NCBI GenBank assembly: GCA_947507595.1
Contig: OX382283.1
Coordinates: 454,001-518,000 of the forward strand
DNA: 64,000 nt
DNA from: Pyralis farinalis
Taxonomy: Eukaryota > Arthropoda > Insecta > Lepidoptera > Pyralidae
Direction of reading: 5' to 3'
Shown here: piece by piece, positions 52,590-63,071 of the stretch
How positions within the stretch are numbered: the first letter of the stretch is position 1
How the letters are laid out: the number at the start of each line of letters is the position of its first letter
The notes under the pieces: model-generated
Told to the model about the DNA's origin: nothing
The model's input: the letters and a program-made list of their open reading frames with translations, nothing else
The model's database searches: none
Program-made: the position numbers and the translations under genes

Positions 52590-53760
52590 AAATTAATTTT
52601 TATTCCTTGAGCCTCTTTAATAAGCACAAATCTTGATTTGGTGCCTTCACCACCAGACTACATTCAAGCTATTTCACGTAATATATATAACCGCTATGAA
52701 TAAACAAACGTCTTGAAGTACTCGTTTATCCTTGGCGCTAATTTTGGATTGGGATTGCAACAAACATATTTTTAAAGAGTAAATAGCTCTAGCCATCCAC
52801 CTTGCTTGATGCATCGCCAGGATCCAGGACGTCTGATTTTAATTTTTTTCTCATTATCTCCTCCTAGGAATATAATGGATAGTTCAATTACTTCCCGATA
52901 ATCGTCACGTACAATGTTTTTTTGTAATTCTTGATTATAAAATATCAACAATTCTTTTATTATTGTATTACCAAAATGTTGTGTGACAATATCGGTGTAC
53001 GATTGAATAGCAGCAGGATTAATAGTTTTCCAGTCGTCTCTAAATTTTTTGAACATTGGGATATCAGGGCTCCTTGTGACTTGGTGGATTTTTGATTCGA
53101 TTTGACACAGCTTTACCTTGATCCAGGCCGGAAGAGCTCTCTAGTTTGGGTACAGCCAGAAGTTGTTCATTTTCTCTAAATGAAATTAAAATTGGCAGGC
53201 GTTCTTCTTTAGGGCTTCTCACGTCCAGACCAGGTAACAATTTCCCATTCCAGTAAACGGTCACCATTTTAGACATATTATTTTGAAAATCTGATTTTAT
53301 AGATTCCGCTCTATCTTTTCTACTCTGAGTGCTAATGTGTTGATAGACGATTTGTTTATCGGTAAATCATCACAGCTAAAATCTAGTGCTTCTACTACAG
53401 CCCGGTGTATATAGACAAAATCCCTTATGCTTAATTGAGATCTATCTAAATCTGCAACTAACATAGGCGTGATAAAGTCTTCCTTCCTCGTAACACATTT
53501 GGTCATGTCTTTTTTTCTCTTCTTTTAATTTTCTCTGTTTCGTCCTTTCTTCTTTTTCGGCTAACTTTTTTTTGTGCGCCTGCTAAACATCCTGAATTAT
53601 TTATATAAATATTTTGTCTTCTTCTATTGTAATCCGTTCTAAAGTATCAGCGTGTGCTATATCGAATAAACTATCTAAATTATTTTGAAAGTCCTCACGG
53701 CGCTTGTAAACATCTTGTATTTTTTTGGAATTTTTTTGCAACTCCCTCCTGGTGAAGATT
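52590..53760 (-). pseudogene. transposon-encoded protein (copy 2), longer C-terminus
   Basis: Minus-strand counterpart of 26100-27090. Pieces at 53297-53506 (ITPMLVADLDRSQLSIRD), 53064-53276 (VYWNGKLLPGLDV) and 52772-53056 (MFKKFRDDWKTINP; RDDYREVIELSIIFLGG). Here the coding continues past the point where copy 1 breaks. IKIRRPG is followed, after a frameshift, by AMHQARWMARAIYSLKI, and farther on by VVKAPNQDLCLLKRLKE near 52610. This restores the PGA-H-ARWMAK landmark expected of the family and strengthens the assignment. The central segment missing in copy 1 is missing here too. Confidence 0.65.
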
Positions 53761-54061
53761 CACAAGTTATTTTACACAGTTAGGTATATCTCTGGTAGGG
53801 ATCCTAGCTTTTTCCCTAAATATAATACACTCTCGAATGACTAGGTATGCGCTTTCACTAACAGTCAATTTAACTTCGCGAATTTTATAAAAAATACAGG
53901 AAGAACATGACGGTTAGACTGTAATTTTGCGCCTATTATTTGATAATTTACGTCTCCAACTAAGAAAATACTTGATTTATTGCTTCTCAATTCCAGTGCC
54001 ATCTTATAAAAGTTAAAACATTACGTATTAATCACGAGAATAACTGACATTCAAAATTAAT

Positions 54062-55060
54062 AGACGGTTAGGTAATTATGACGAAGTTAACGATGCTCTC
54101 ACTAAAGTTATTCTTTGGTTTAGTGTGAATAATCTGCTTTTAAATGATAAAAAGACTAAAGTAATAAAGTTCTCAACACCTAATGTAAGACAGGTGGCTA
54201 CCAATGTACATGTTAATGGAACTAATTTAGCCTCTATGGAGACAACTGTGTTCTTGTGTATAACAATTGACTCCAGACTACAAAGGGGCCCACAAATTGA
54301 AAAATTATCAGGAAAACTAAGTTCTGCAACTTATGCAGTGAAAACTATTAGACGGCTCACTGATATTGATAATGCTAGAATAGTTTATTTCAGCTACTTT
54401 CATAGTATTATGTCATATGGAATTCTTCTTTGGGGTAACTCCGCGGATATTAACACCATCTTTTTATTGCAAAAGAGAGCCATAAGAGCTATCTACAAAC
54501 TTGGTCCCCGGGAGAGCCTTAGAGAAAAATTCAAAGAAATAAATATTTTAACAGTCGCATCGCAATATATCTATGAAAATCTTTTGCATGTCCATAAAAA
54601 CATAGACTCATTTTGTAAAAAGAGTGATACTCATAGCATAAATACTAGATAAGCATAATCTTGTGTTATATGCAAGCCGTCTCCACAAAACAAGTAATTA
54701 TTTTATGGGGCAATGTATACGGTTCTATAACAAACTTCCCAGCAATTAAGAGATTTGTCAATAAACAAATTTAAAACTACTATTAAAGCCAAATTGTATA
54801 GCAGGGCATATTATAAAGTATCTGACTATATTAATGATAAAAATGCCTGGGAGTGAGTCGATCCAATTATAATGTAATTAACAAAATATGTAAATTTGTT
54901 TGGATACCAAAAGAGGGATGCCTGAGTTTTTTGGCAGTATTTTTATCAGTGCTAAACTGCACGGTAGGGAAAAAAATTGTGACGATTCCAAACAAATGTA
55001 GCCATTTTTACGGAATAAAAAGATTTTGACTTTGAATTTGAACAAATGAATATCGCGAGT
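54062..55060 (+). pseudogene. LINE family E, C-terminal third, within TTAA element 2
   Basis: The plus-strand open stretch at 54125-54652 (175 codons) reads VNNLLLNDKKTKVIKF, VFLCITIDSRLQRGP, YFSYFHSIMSYGILLWG, LLQKRAIRAIYKLG and HSINTR-stop. The stop comes from a one-base change relative to copy 1. The 3' signature ATAAAAAGATTTTGACTTTG lies at 55016. Same truncation point as in copy 1, so it is a single ancestral insertion. Confidence 0.85.
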
Positions 55061-57113
55061 ACGTGCGGCACTGCCGCGCAACTTGTATGAACATGTTTCG
55101 ATGTAATTCGGCACGGATTATCGTAATCCAAATAAGTTAAAAATTAATTTCCGAGTGTTTTAAAAGCAAATGAACAAAACTAAGACCTATGCGTTAGAAA
55201 ATAAAAACTTTGAAAAATAAGGGACACCCTAATATACATATATACAAATAGATTTTATAATCTATTCATATTTAAAAAAAACATGTGACAAATGATTTTC
55301 TTGCTGTTTCATAACTTTAACTTCAGTATAATGACATTTATTGTATTTTACTTATGTATACTCTGTGTTTTGTATTGTTGTACGTTTCCTTGTTATTTAT
55401 TAAACTCTCAAGAAGAAAGAACCAGGACCATCTCTGATGTTGCAAAATAAATCTAATCCGTACAATAGTTCAATACTAACCACAATGTATAGAATAGATG
55501 ATTTTTTTGTGTTTTCAGTGTTGGTTCATAGTAAATATTATTTGTTTTCACGAGTACCATGGGTATAAGTATACTATCTATCTATATCTTCACGCTAAAT
55601 CCCTCGTGAGCGCCACATGACTCGGTACTTACACACCTCGCTCGCTTCTTTAACATGAAACATACCGAGTTTTTTTAAAAACTATCAAAATATACTATTT
55701 TACTAGTAATTATTTTAATACAAAAAAAAAAAAAAACCTCCACTGGTTTTCTATCTTCTGATTGGATAAATTTCCAACGTAAACTAACCTTCACCTACGT
55801 ACAATGTCTAAGTCGGAGTTCGGTGAGCTTATAATGGTTACTATGAGTTTGTCGTCCCGTATGACACTTACGTTAAAGTAGCATATAAATCGAGTAGTGA
55901 TTCTTCTAGTGGAATATGTTTATTTAGTAAGTTTCTCCTAAAAAACAAAACAGCAAAAATATTCTATTTTATAAGTTTTTATTTTAATACAAAGAAATAA
56001 AGAGTCTCCACTGGTTGATATGTGCTGAGAGCGCGAACCTTATTGGTATAAATTTCCAACGTAACCTGACCTCCACCGACGTACAACTTCTAAGTCGGAG
56101 TTCGGTCAGATTATAATGGACATAATAGGAGTTTGACGTCCTATATAGGTACGCGGTCAGCCTGTGGATAATGTATACCAATTATCAAATGTTACTGTTT
56201 ATTCCTGCAAAAAATAACTCTTATTTAATGCAGTTTTATATAGAGTTATTAAGTAAGCAAAATTAAAAAAAAGTTTGAAGAGGAATTAAATAGCTTGGGC
56301 CAACCATACCTAGGAACTGTTCTAAAAACTAGAAATATGTCTACACAATGTTATTATAATATGTTTAATGAATATAATAATTAAAAAAAATAAATACCTT
56401 GTCTTGTTCGCCTCCGCCATTCTACGAACATTTTCTTTGTATTTTTATTCTATATATTTTCTTTTTAGTGTTCCCCATTATTACAACAGTATAATAAATA
56501 TATATAAACCTATAATATTATTTACTACTTATATCTAATAATAATACACTTACGCTAAATACTATAATATTGAATATTTACAACTATTAATTATAAAAAC
56601 TTCGGTGTCGCGATGTTAATGGAGCGAGCTCGAGCAGACAGTCGACATAGGTCTCACCTCGAAGCGGGCTGCAGCCGGACTGGCTGGATGTAGTTAGTCA
56701 ACGCGTTTATAATCCTCATTACCGCACAATAAGGTCGAAAACACGTAGCACCCAAGACGAATGTGATCGCTTAGAAATTGTCAGAAACTTAAAATATTTT
56801 AAAAAAATTTCATGTTTCACTTATCAAAATATGCAGCAACCATATTATAAACATAGATATTACTAATAGATTTAAGTAATTTTGAAGCGTATAAACAGAA
56901 CAACTTCGTTGTAATTTCAAAAATAATGAATTTCAGGAGGTGTTTTCGAAAGTAATTATTATCGAATAAATTTTACACAATCGCGTATTTGAGCAAGCAA
57001 ATTCAAGATAAAGAAATGAAGTTATTTATATTAAAATCTTAGATCCGTCAGTTTAGTCATTAGCCTATACTATTCGATGAAAGTTGGTCTAATTTTTCGA
57101 TGTGTCGCCTTAA

Positions 57114-57599
57114 TGAAGATATATCACGATCCGTTCGGTTTTCATTAACTACAACGATACACAGATGGTGACGGCAAGTAGCAGAATTAAAGAAAAACGC
57201 ATATGTTGAATCACCTGTCACATATTCACTACGATGGTTTTATAGTTATAGATACGCCGTACACGCTCTGGAATGGCAATACGAAAGAAAGGTAAATGCC
57301 CAACTCGGATACAGTTGGCCACGCTCTCGCCTCACGGCTATACGTATTTCGCCACAATGCATAAATCTTTTAAGATATATGTTCATCTCTTTCTAACGAC
57401 AGGTTATCCCTATCATTTGTCTCTTTGTTAGAGCAAAGTGTGATAATAAATAACTGTACGAAGATATAGCACTACTTACCCCATTTTAAAATACAATAAT
57501 ATTGGTGTATAACGTGTCTACCTTTTGATACGTCGCTGCATATTCACCAATTCTATAGTTTATATTCTATAGTATGTTACTCAGAGTATTTCAATGCAC
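57114..57599. other. unassigned
   Basis: No recognised gene or repeat between the TTAA element and the LINE scrap. Confidence 0.3.
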
Positions 57600-57740
57600 C
57601 TATTGAACATATTGTCAGGAAGGCACAGCACTGTTTCAGGCAATTTATTATACAATCGAGTACAATTTACAACAAAAGATCTACTACTCTCAGCAAGCGG
57701 ATGTACCTTTGTCGATATAGAATAATATTAGATGTGATCC
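57600..57740 (-). pseudogene. LINE C-terminal scrap
   Basis: The minus strand reads SFVVNCTRLYNKLPETVLCL, resembling the RLYNKLP segment near the C-terminus of jockey/CR1-type LINEs. Short and low confidence. Confidence 0.4.
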
Positions 57741-57883
57741 GCAAGCAGTCACTGCGTAATACAATTCATGGGTTGTTACAGGATCCGTGACTTCCCTCTC
57801 TCAAGAATTAGGAGGCGGATGTCGATCGACAGAAACTTTACAAGTATAGGGGAGTTCTTTGCTTCCCAATTGATGTCTTTAGG

Positions 57884-58137
57884 AAACTCCTTAGGAGCTT
57901 ACTGGTAACCTCACCCACGCGCATTAACAAAACACTCCTCTTGGGAGTTGTTATGCTGCGGTTTTCTGTTAGGTGGAGGTACCTCCCTAGACGTTCTCTT
58001 TGATGCGCCCTACCTCTCTGAAAACATCCAAACCAAGACAGAGTTAATGTACACAAATGTTAGTCTTGTGTGGGAATCGAACCTATGAGCGTTAGTGTCA
58101 AAGACGCATTATTCACGACTGCGCCACCAAGCTCGTT
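57884..58137 (-). repeat. SINE-A head and body
   Basis: ACTCCTTAGGAGCTTACTGG, GGTGGAGGTACCTCCCTAGA, GATGCGCCCTACCTCTCTGA, GTGGGAATCGAACCTATGAG and the head end CTGCGCCACCAAGCTCGTTC. The tail is missing. Confidence 0.8.
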
Positions 58138-58274
58138 CTTGGTAGAAAACATCTCTAGAAGCACACAGCAGGCAACAATTGAGGTTCCAGCGTGTGAGGG
58201 TGAACTTCTCGCCATCAGCGAGCGGTGCGATTGTAAAATGAGATTTTTAGCATAATTTCTAACAATTCTTCAGA

Positions 58275-58465
58275 ACATAACCCTTTGTACAATCCGTAGA
58301 ACACACAAAGGGAGGCAAAATTTCGCCTTAAACTTAAGGGTTCAATGACGTTTGTGAGCTTAGAATCATCGAAAATTGTCAGTGCCTGAATCGAATCACA
58401 TGATCCTAGCTGGTCTCCCGGTGCTCCCTGTCGTGGCTACAGTACTCTATGTGCGGTCTGACGTA
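58275..58465 (-). pseudogene. LINE family C fragment
   Basis: The minus strand reads VRPHIEYCSHD and, after damage, the equivalent of DSVQ-R--RIVD, LNP and FVCSTDCTKG (compare SLCVFYRLYNG at 13510). The plus-strand landmark is CGTAGAACACACAAAGGGAG. Confidence 0.65.
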
Positions 58466-58688
58466 AATAGAGCCATGTAACTAACAGACATTACCGTGAG
58501 AGTGAAGGAACCCCGTTTGAAGTGATGTGACCTCTATTTATTATGTCGATACTCTTGATTGTAGGCGCTAGCTGGAATTTTGAAGACTTCATACAATACA
58601 TTCAAGTGCAAGAATCAACATTAACGAGACCTCTATTTATGGTTGTAGTGCTTTACCGACGGACTGCAAATAATAGCAGAGTACTCAC

Positions 58689-58877
58689 CGGCACGGGCTT
58701 GTTCCGCTCGTCGACCAGCGTGTCGGTGATGGCGAGCTGGCCGTCCGTGACCAGGATCTGCAGCCCGAGGCGGTACACGCCCAGCACGCGGTCGGCGGTC
58801 CAGCGCGCGCGCGTCAGCAGCTGCACGACGAGCACCTCGCCCGTCTCCACCGGCCGGTGCGCCGACCATTCGAAGCG
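58689..58877 (-). CDS. internal exon of a ferlin-like gene (C2A domain part)
   Basis: An exon of 189 bp, 63 codons, phase 0 at both ends, on the minus strand. It is bounded by TTTTGTGGACAG at its 5' side (AG at 58878-58879) and CCG-GTGAGTAC at its 3' side (GT at 58687-58688), a textbook donor. It is about 70% GC in an AT-rich neighbourhood and uses G/C-ending codons, unlike every transposon around it. The translation RFEWSAHRPVE, EVLVVQLLTRARW, DRVLGVYRLGLQILV and ITDTLVDERNKPVP aligns with the second half of the first C2 domain of otoferlin-type ferlins (F-W--A---- E-L-IQV, NKLIG-FRMVLQ, VTDTLIDDNN). Ferlins are large membrane-anchored multi-C2 proteins that act in Ca2+-regulated vesicle fusion; misfire is the fly relative. 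No neighbouring exon was found within the window, so flanking introns would be longer than about 5 kb. Open read-through upstream (VLKVSFCGQ) is noted but the acceptor is preferred. Confidence 0.7.
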
Positions 58878-58998
58878 CTGTCCACAAAATGATACCTTCA
58901 GTACGTTTGTCACACCTCGCGTGCGGCGGTCGTGGTGAACCAGCTGGTACCATGTTCTTCACGGTATATTTTGTACGTTTTGACGGTATGTTATGTTC

Positions 58999-59510
58999 GA
59001 CGAGCTCGGTGGGGACTCAGTTAATGACGCGACATTGACACCAACGCTCGTGGGTTCGATTCCCACACGGGACATATTTACGGCCCTTGACTTCGATCAC
59101 GCGCAGCAACACAACAACCCTCTAGAGAGATTTTATTTAACTGCGGTTTTCTGTGAGGTGGAGGTACTTTGATGCGCCCTACCTCTCTTAAAACATTATT
59201 TATATACAGGAACATGTCTGTTTGCCTTAGTCTAGGTATTTTAAGAGAGGTAGGGTGCATGAAAGTAGACCGTCTGGGTAAGTACCTCCACCTCAAAGAT
59301 AATCGCGGACAAATAACAAACTCCCTGGAGGGTCGTTGTGTTCCCGCGTGTGAGTAAGCTCACCAGAGAGTTCCCAAGGAGTTGCCGTGTTAGCAGCAGA
59401 GGTGGCATCGCGCGAGTGGTGCTTAATTTATTGCAAGCGTTCATAGGCTGCGGTTACAACTTTACATCAGGTGGGTCATATCCTTGTATGCCTCCCGACG
59501 TTGTATAAAA
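58999..59510 (+). repeat. rearranged SINE-A: head, inverted piece, then body and tail
   Basis: 58999-59075 is a plus-strand head with an excellent B box (CTCGTGGGTTCGATTCCCAC). 59096-59194 is a minus-strand body piece (GCGCAGCAACACAACAACCC ... GATGCGCCCTACCTCTCTTA). 59208-59510 is plus body and tail (AGAGAGGTAGGGTGC, GCAGAGGTGGCATCGCGCGA, CGACGTTGTATAAAAAAA). Either two SINEs inserted into each other or one rearranged. Confidence 0.8.
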
Positions 59511-59914
59511 AAATGTTCGTATTCACGACGGTCAGACCGGCGGCAGTACACATTCGGAGGACATCTTCTCTTTCTGCGTTACGACAGCCAATGTACGCTT
59601 GTCACAGGGGTCGCACTAATTTCATGGTGGGAGTTCATTGCTTTCTTTCACAAGAGCGACTGCCCTCCGACCTCCCTCCCTCCCTCCCTCCGTCAGAGTC
59701 TCGTCTGCACCGACTTGAAGGTGAGGTTAACTTGGGCTCTAAACTGTTAAGTAACACTATGCAGTTGTAACACAGTGCCGCGCTCGAGAGCTTACCTACT
59801 GGTAATTTCACTCACTCGTAACTTAACTTTATAAGCGGGCTGCTGCGGACGTTGCTTCACTTGCGTATTCGACTGACTCCACTGACATCGGGCTTCTCAA
59901 TGTTGTGTGTATAT
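59511..59914. other. unassigned, (CTCC)n tract
   Basis: A CTCC microsatellite of six units at 59672-59695 and a repeat-like GACCGGCGGCAGTACAC region. No exon recognised. Confidence 0.35.
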
Positions 59915-60250
59915 CTTCACGCCAGGCCCCTTACGGGGTGGGCAGACAGAACCGAGCGCCGTAAGACGCGGACCTGACACACTTCACTTGCTTATTTAAC
60001 ATTCATAGCTCTATTCACGCACGCTCGCCGGTTACTAAGATCCTTAACATCTCAAAAAAGACAAATTTCGTCATGGTATGTTAATCTCGATCTTCCTCGG
60101 CTCCCACATCCCTTCACTCTCGCATTGTACGTCTGTTTCGTTATTCTTTCACCCTGCATTCTTACTACATGTTCGAACCAACGGAGCATGTTCTCAATAC
60201 TATTGTCATATTGAACACGTGGCACGCGAGGGATATGAATATGAAATGAG
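59915..60250 (-). pseudogene. LINE family A, C-terminal region
   Basis: The minus strand reads VQYDNSIENMLRWFEHVVRM, RITKQTYNARVKG and RGRSRLTYHDEI, then a decayed NRRA--RAMN region and the tail CTTCACGCCAGGCCCCTTAC complement. Together with 30890-31105 this gives about 130 codons of the family's C-terminus. Confidence 0.8.
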
Positions 60251-60708
60251 CCGTCTCTGTGCGCAGGCGGGGGCTGCTCGCCGCGCGCTGCATATCCTAT
60301 CACATCTCAATAATGCAGTAGGTACTGTGCGGATTGTGTTTGAAACGCAAACAAATCGAACACGTGATCGCGCCAACCAAATGACTCGATCGCTCGCGCT
60401 GCATGCTTTTACAGGATTATACGACTTGCATGTGAGAGATCGCGTAACTAAATCAATGTATCAGTTTTGGTGTAGTCGGTTATAAATACATTGTATCGGT
60501 TCATATTTTAATTTAATTACAAAACATAATTGAATGTCTGTAATATTGAATATGTCGTTTGTGAAATCTCCGGAATAGTGTCTGACTGATTTTTGGGAGG
60601 CAAGTGAGCGAGTGAAGGAAGAAAATAGAAGATTACGGACACAGTTAAATTTAGTTCACTAATGATTAACGATTTTAACGAGACAGAGAAATAATCGTCG
60701 GTCACTGT
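60251..60708. other. unassigned
   Basis: Contains the end of a plus-strand open frame (60078-60485) without recognisable motifs. No repeat recognised. Confidence 0.3.
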
Positions 60709-60849
60709 TCAAGGAGACCAGCGCACTTCCTTCGACAACGTAGCGTACATCGGATTCAGAATGGCCGCCGGCTCCCCGACGCTTCCTCTCCGAGACTCCG
60801 TGGGCTCCACCGGGTGGCGCTCGCGTTCCGCGACCACTTCAGTACTCAT
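60709..60849 (-). CDS. possible host coding segment, function unknown
   Basis: Minus-strand frame from ATG (60847-60849) to stop (60709-60711), 46 codons, GC-rich with G/C-ending codons like the ferlin-like exon. It reads MSTEVVAERERHPVEPTESR, then SVGEPAAILNPMYATLSKE and VRWSP. It contains an NPMY tetrapeptide. No splice donor is obvious before the stop. It could be a small exon of the same minus-strand gene, an unrelated 5' exon, or chance. Confidence 0.3.
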   Translation of the reverse strand: MSTEVVAERERHPVEPTESRRGSVGEPAAILNPMYATLSKEVRWSP

Positions 60850-61024
60850 GAATACGGACGACTCGTGAACCAAACCTTCCGTACTCGTGACGGAATGCGA
60901 CAAATGTATTATTAATTTGAATATTTTCATAGGTGCTGGCATTCACAATTACTGGACTCTTGCTCTTCCTACATTTCTTATATTTTTGACGCCTAGACAA
61001 GTGTATGCCAACATTTTTTCTTTG

Positions 61025-61487
61025 AGGCAAGCATACGACCCACCCGATGTAAATGGTTACCTTAACTTATGAACGCTGGTAATACATTAAGTATCATTCG
61101 CGCGATGCTACCTCTGCTGCTAACACAGCCATTCCTTGGCAGCCTACTGGCGGCCTTACTCACACGCTAGATTTCCATATAGGACAAACATTTATGTGCA
61201 TGAACATGTCTGTTTGTCTTGGTCTGGCTATTTTTAGAGAGATAGGACGCATCAAAGCAGACCGTCTGAGAAGTGCCTCCACCTCATAAAAAAGTGCAGC
61301 CAAATAACAACTCCGTAGTGGTCTGTTGTGTGAGTGAGGTCACCTCCTAAGGAGTTGCTGTGTTAGCAGCAGAGATGGCATCGCGAAAGTGATACTTAAT
61401 GTATTGCAAGCGTTTATAGGTTACGGTAAGGTCTTTACATCAGGTGGGCCGGATGCTTGTATGCCTCTCGACGTTGTATAAAAAGAA
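61025..61487. repeat. inverted SINE-A pair, head regions facing
   Basis: Minus copy at 61025-61168 (GCAAGCATACGACCCACCCG ... CTTACTCACACGCT). Plus copy at 61170-61487 starts inside the head (AGGACAAACATTTATGTGCA), keeps AACAACTCCGTAGTGG and CACCTCCTAAGGAGTTGCTG, and ends ACGTTGTATAAAAAG. Foldable over the tail halves. Confidence 0.8.
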
Positions 61488-62860
61488 ATGCAGGTTCAAG
61501 GCCAGGGGTCACTGGCCCGGACTGACCCTGTAAAGATTTCTTCATGCCTTCTCTGAAAAACTTGAGTTAGTTGAGATACTCCTAATGAGTATCAGCAGGC
61601 TATTCTTCAACGTAACCTTAACGGCCCGAAGGAGAAGAACGCACGGTGAGCAACCTATTTTGTTCTTGTAGTGTGACATGAAATCGCTATTAATGGTGAG
61701 CGGTGATATTACAAAAACAAGAATACTACAATATAAACTAAATCGATTAATTTTTGACATAATTGAAAAACATACATACCAAAATATATTACATACCGCT
61801 CGGAGTACCTACTTTTTAACAGGTGGGCTTCTAAGGAGTTAGCAGCGGAAGCGGCACGCGTAAGTAATACTCCTCACGTGTTGCAAGCATCTACGGGCTA
61901 CAGTTTCTTCTTTATAGGTTATTGCCGGTAAAAAGCTCTTTATTAGCGGTGGGAAATTGAAATTCCTTATTTTTCTATTATAAACATATAGATGAAGAAA
62001 ATGATCGCGAAATGGAGATAACGGCACCTTATAATAATAAAGCCGAGTTTATTATTATGCGTATTTGCTTCCCGAGGTTTTATATATATTTTTGTTCATC
62101 GTCGCGAGGCATACAAACATAGGTCCGCCTCATGGAAACTAGTTATCAAACTGTGGTGTATTTAGAGTATATCTATAAAAGCCTCATGTATATAAATTTG
62201 ATAATTTAAAAAAAGACCTTTATTGGCAAGTTTCTTTTGGTATTTCTTCTTCGCCAATGGACATTTTGAAATGTTGATAAATTAAAAAAGCGAGATTAAA
62301 GCTTTAAAAAAATAACAAAATACAATATGATCTGATTTAAAGAATGTAAGACGTGTGTGAGTGCCCGCGAGTGCCTGACGACGGCAAATAAATTATTTTA
62401 ATCTTTTGTCTTTCATTGGGTTAATGCAAAACGGGGTTGAACGGTGTTAACGAAATCAGTTTAGAGCTTTATAGTCCGGTAGAAATGTCTTTGTGTGTTG
62501 GCACTTTTCTGGTTCTTCACGTAGAGAAAAGTTTGACACTGTTTACAGGTATTTTGTCAAAATCCGAAACTAGGAGGGTAGCAGACTTTGCAGCTGCACC
62601 AACGGCCTCACTGCCATGGACTCCCGTGTGGACTTTGACCCACAAGAATTGAACGTTAATGCTTGTTATTCGAGCTAGGTGCAGAGTTCTTTGAGTGGCT
62701 ACAGCCAGGCGGTACAGGACTGTTGGGATTTGATAGGTTCGTGTCCCGACTTACTGTCTGATAATATATAATAAGGGACACATTATTCTGCATTAACTCA
62801 CAGGCTCTGCGTACAGCGAGCAGTAGCTGTGTCGATGATGAAGTGATAATTACGAACATA
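61488..62860. other. unassigned with two SINE scraps
   Basis: SINE-A scrap at 61822-61920 (GGGCTTCTAAGGAGTTAGCA, plus) and a tail scrap near 62094-62140 (TCGCGAGGCATACAAACATA, minus). The open frame at 62437-62652 and other frames are featureless. Confidence 0.35.
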
Positions 62861-62897
62861 CATGCAATTTGATATAACCTGCATTGTGTGCCACCAA
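62861..62897 (+). repeat. ATGCAATTTGATC repeat fragment
   Basis: ATGCAATTTGATATAACCTG and TGTGCCACCAATTAG, the end part of the repeat at 12115-12200 and 19832-19917. It directly abuts a GC-rich candidate exon. Confidence 0.6.
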
Positions 62898-63071
62898 TTA
62901 GTTTATGACGTCGCTGCCACGGCTGCTCCGGTAGTCTCTGCCTCGGCTGCTGCGGTCGTCCTCGCTATTGCCCGCCATCTGGAACAGAAACCGCATGCGC
63001 CCGCCACCGCCGCTGCCCAGTCCCTGCGACACGTGCTTCGCCTCTCCACGAGGCAACCTCGGGCGCTGTAC
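62898..63071 (-). CDS. possible host exon, GC-rich, function unknown
   Basis: On the minus strand, after a possible acceptor (CATGTACAG, AG at 63072-63073), one frame reads RPRLPRGEAKHVSQGLGSGG, GRMRFLFQMAGNSEDDRSSR and DYRSSRGSD before a stop at the junction with the repeat at 62861-62897. Composition resembles the ferlin-like exon. No domain was recognised and no donor is obvious. The Ala-rich reading on the opposite strand is probably a shadow. Confidence 0.28.
   Translation of the reverse strand, partial: VQRPRLPRGEAKHVSQGLGSGGGGRMRFLFQMAGNSEDDRSSRGRDYRSSRGSDVIN

Larger units (their letters stand above)
51696..57113 (-). mobile_element. TTAA-flanked composite DNA transposon, copy 2, with identical ends
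   Basis: Flanked by TTAA (51696-51699 and 57110-57113), with GGCGACACATCG at 51700 and CGATGTGTCGCC ending at 57109. From the right end inward (57109 to about 52770) it is the reverse complement of copy 1 from its left end to 27085, including LINE E, the LINE A scrap and the broken protein gene. The left end is different: 51700-52312 is a second, direct copy of the same terminal arm, shortened by a 116-bp deletion. It is joined to a 100-bp piece equivalent to 27676-27778 of copy 1 (CTATTGTTTTCCGTCTAGCT ... TTAAATATTGATAT). The true right arm of the family is absent. Confidence 0.8.

Noticed and set aside
58633..58962. 109-codon minus-strand Arg/Ala-rich frame overlapping the ferlin-like exon
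   Set aside because: Out-of-frame shadow of the GC-rich exon. It does not use the splice sites.
59041..59070. tRNA gene suggested by the CGTGGGTTCGATTCCCAC B box (also at 5765, 8725, 36862 and others)
   Set aside because: The same head recurs many times attached to SINE bodies and lacks a full cloverleaf with acceptor pairing, so these are SINE promoters, not tRNA genes.
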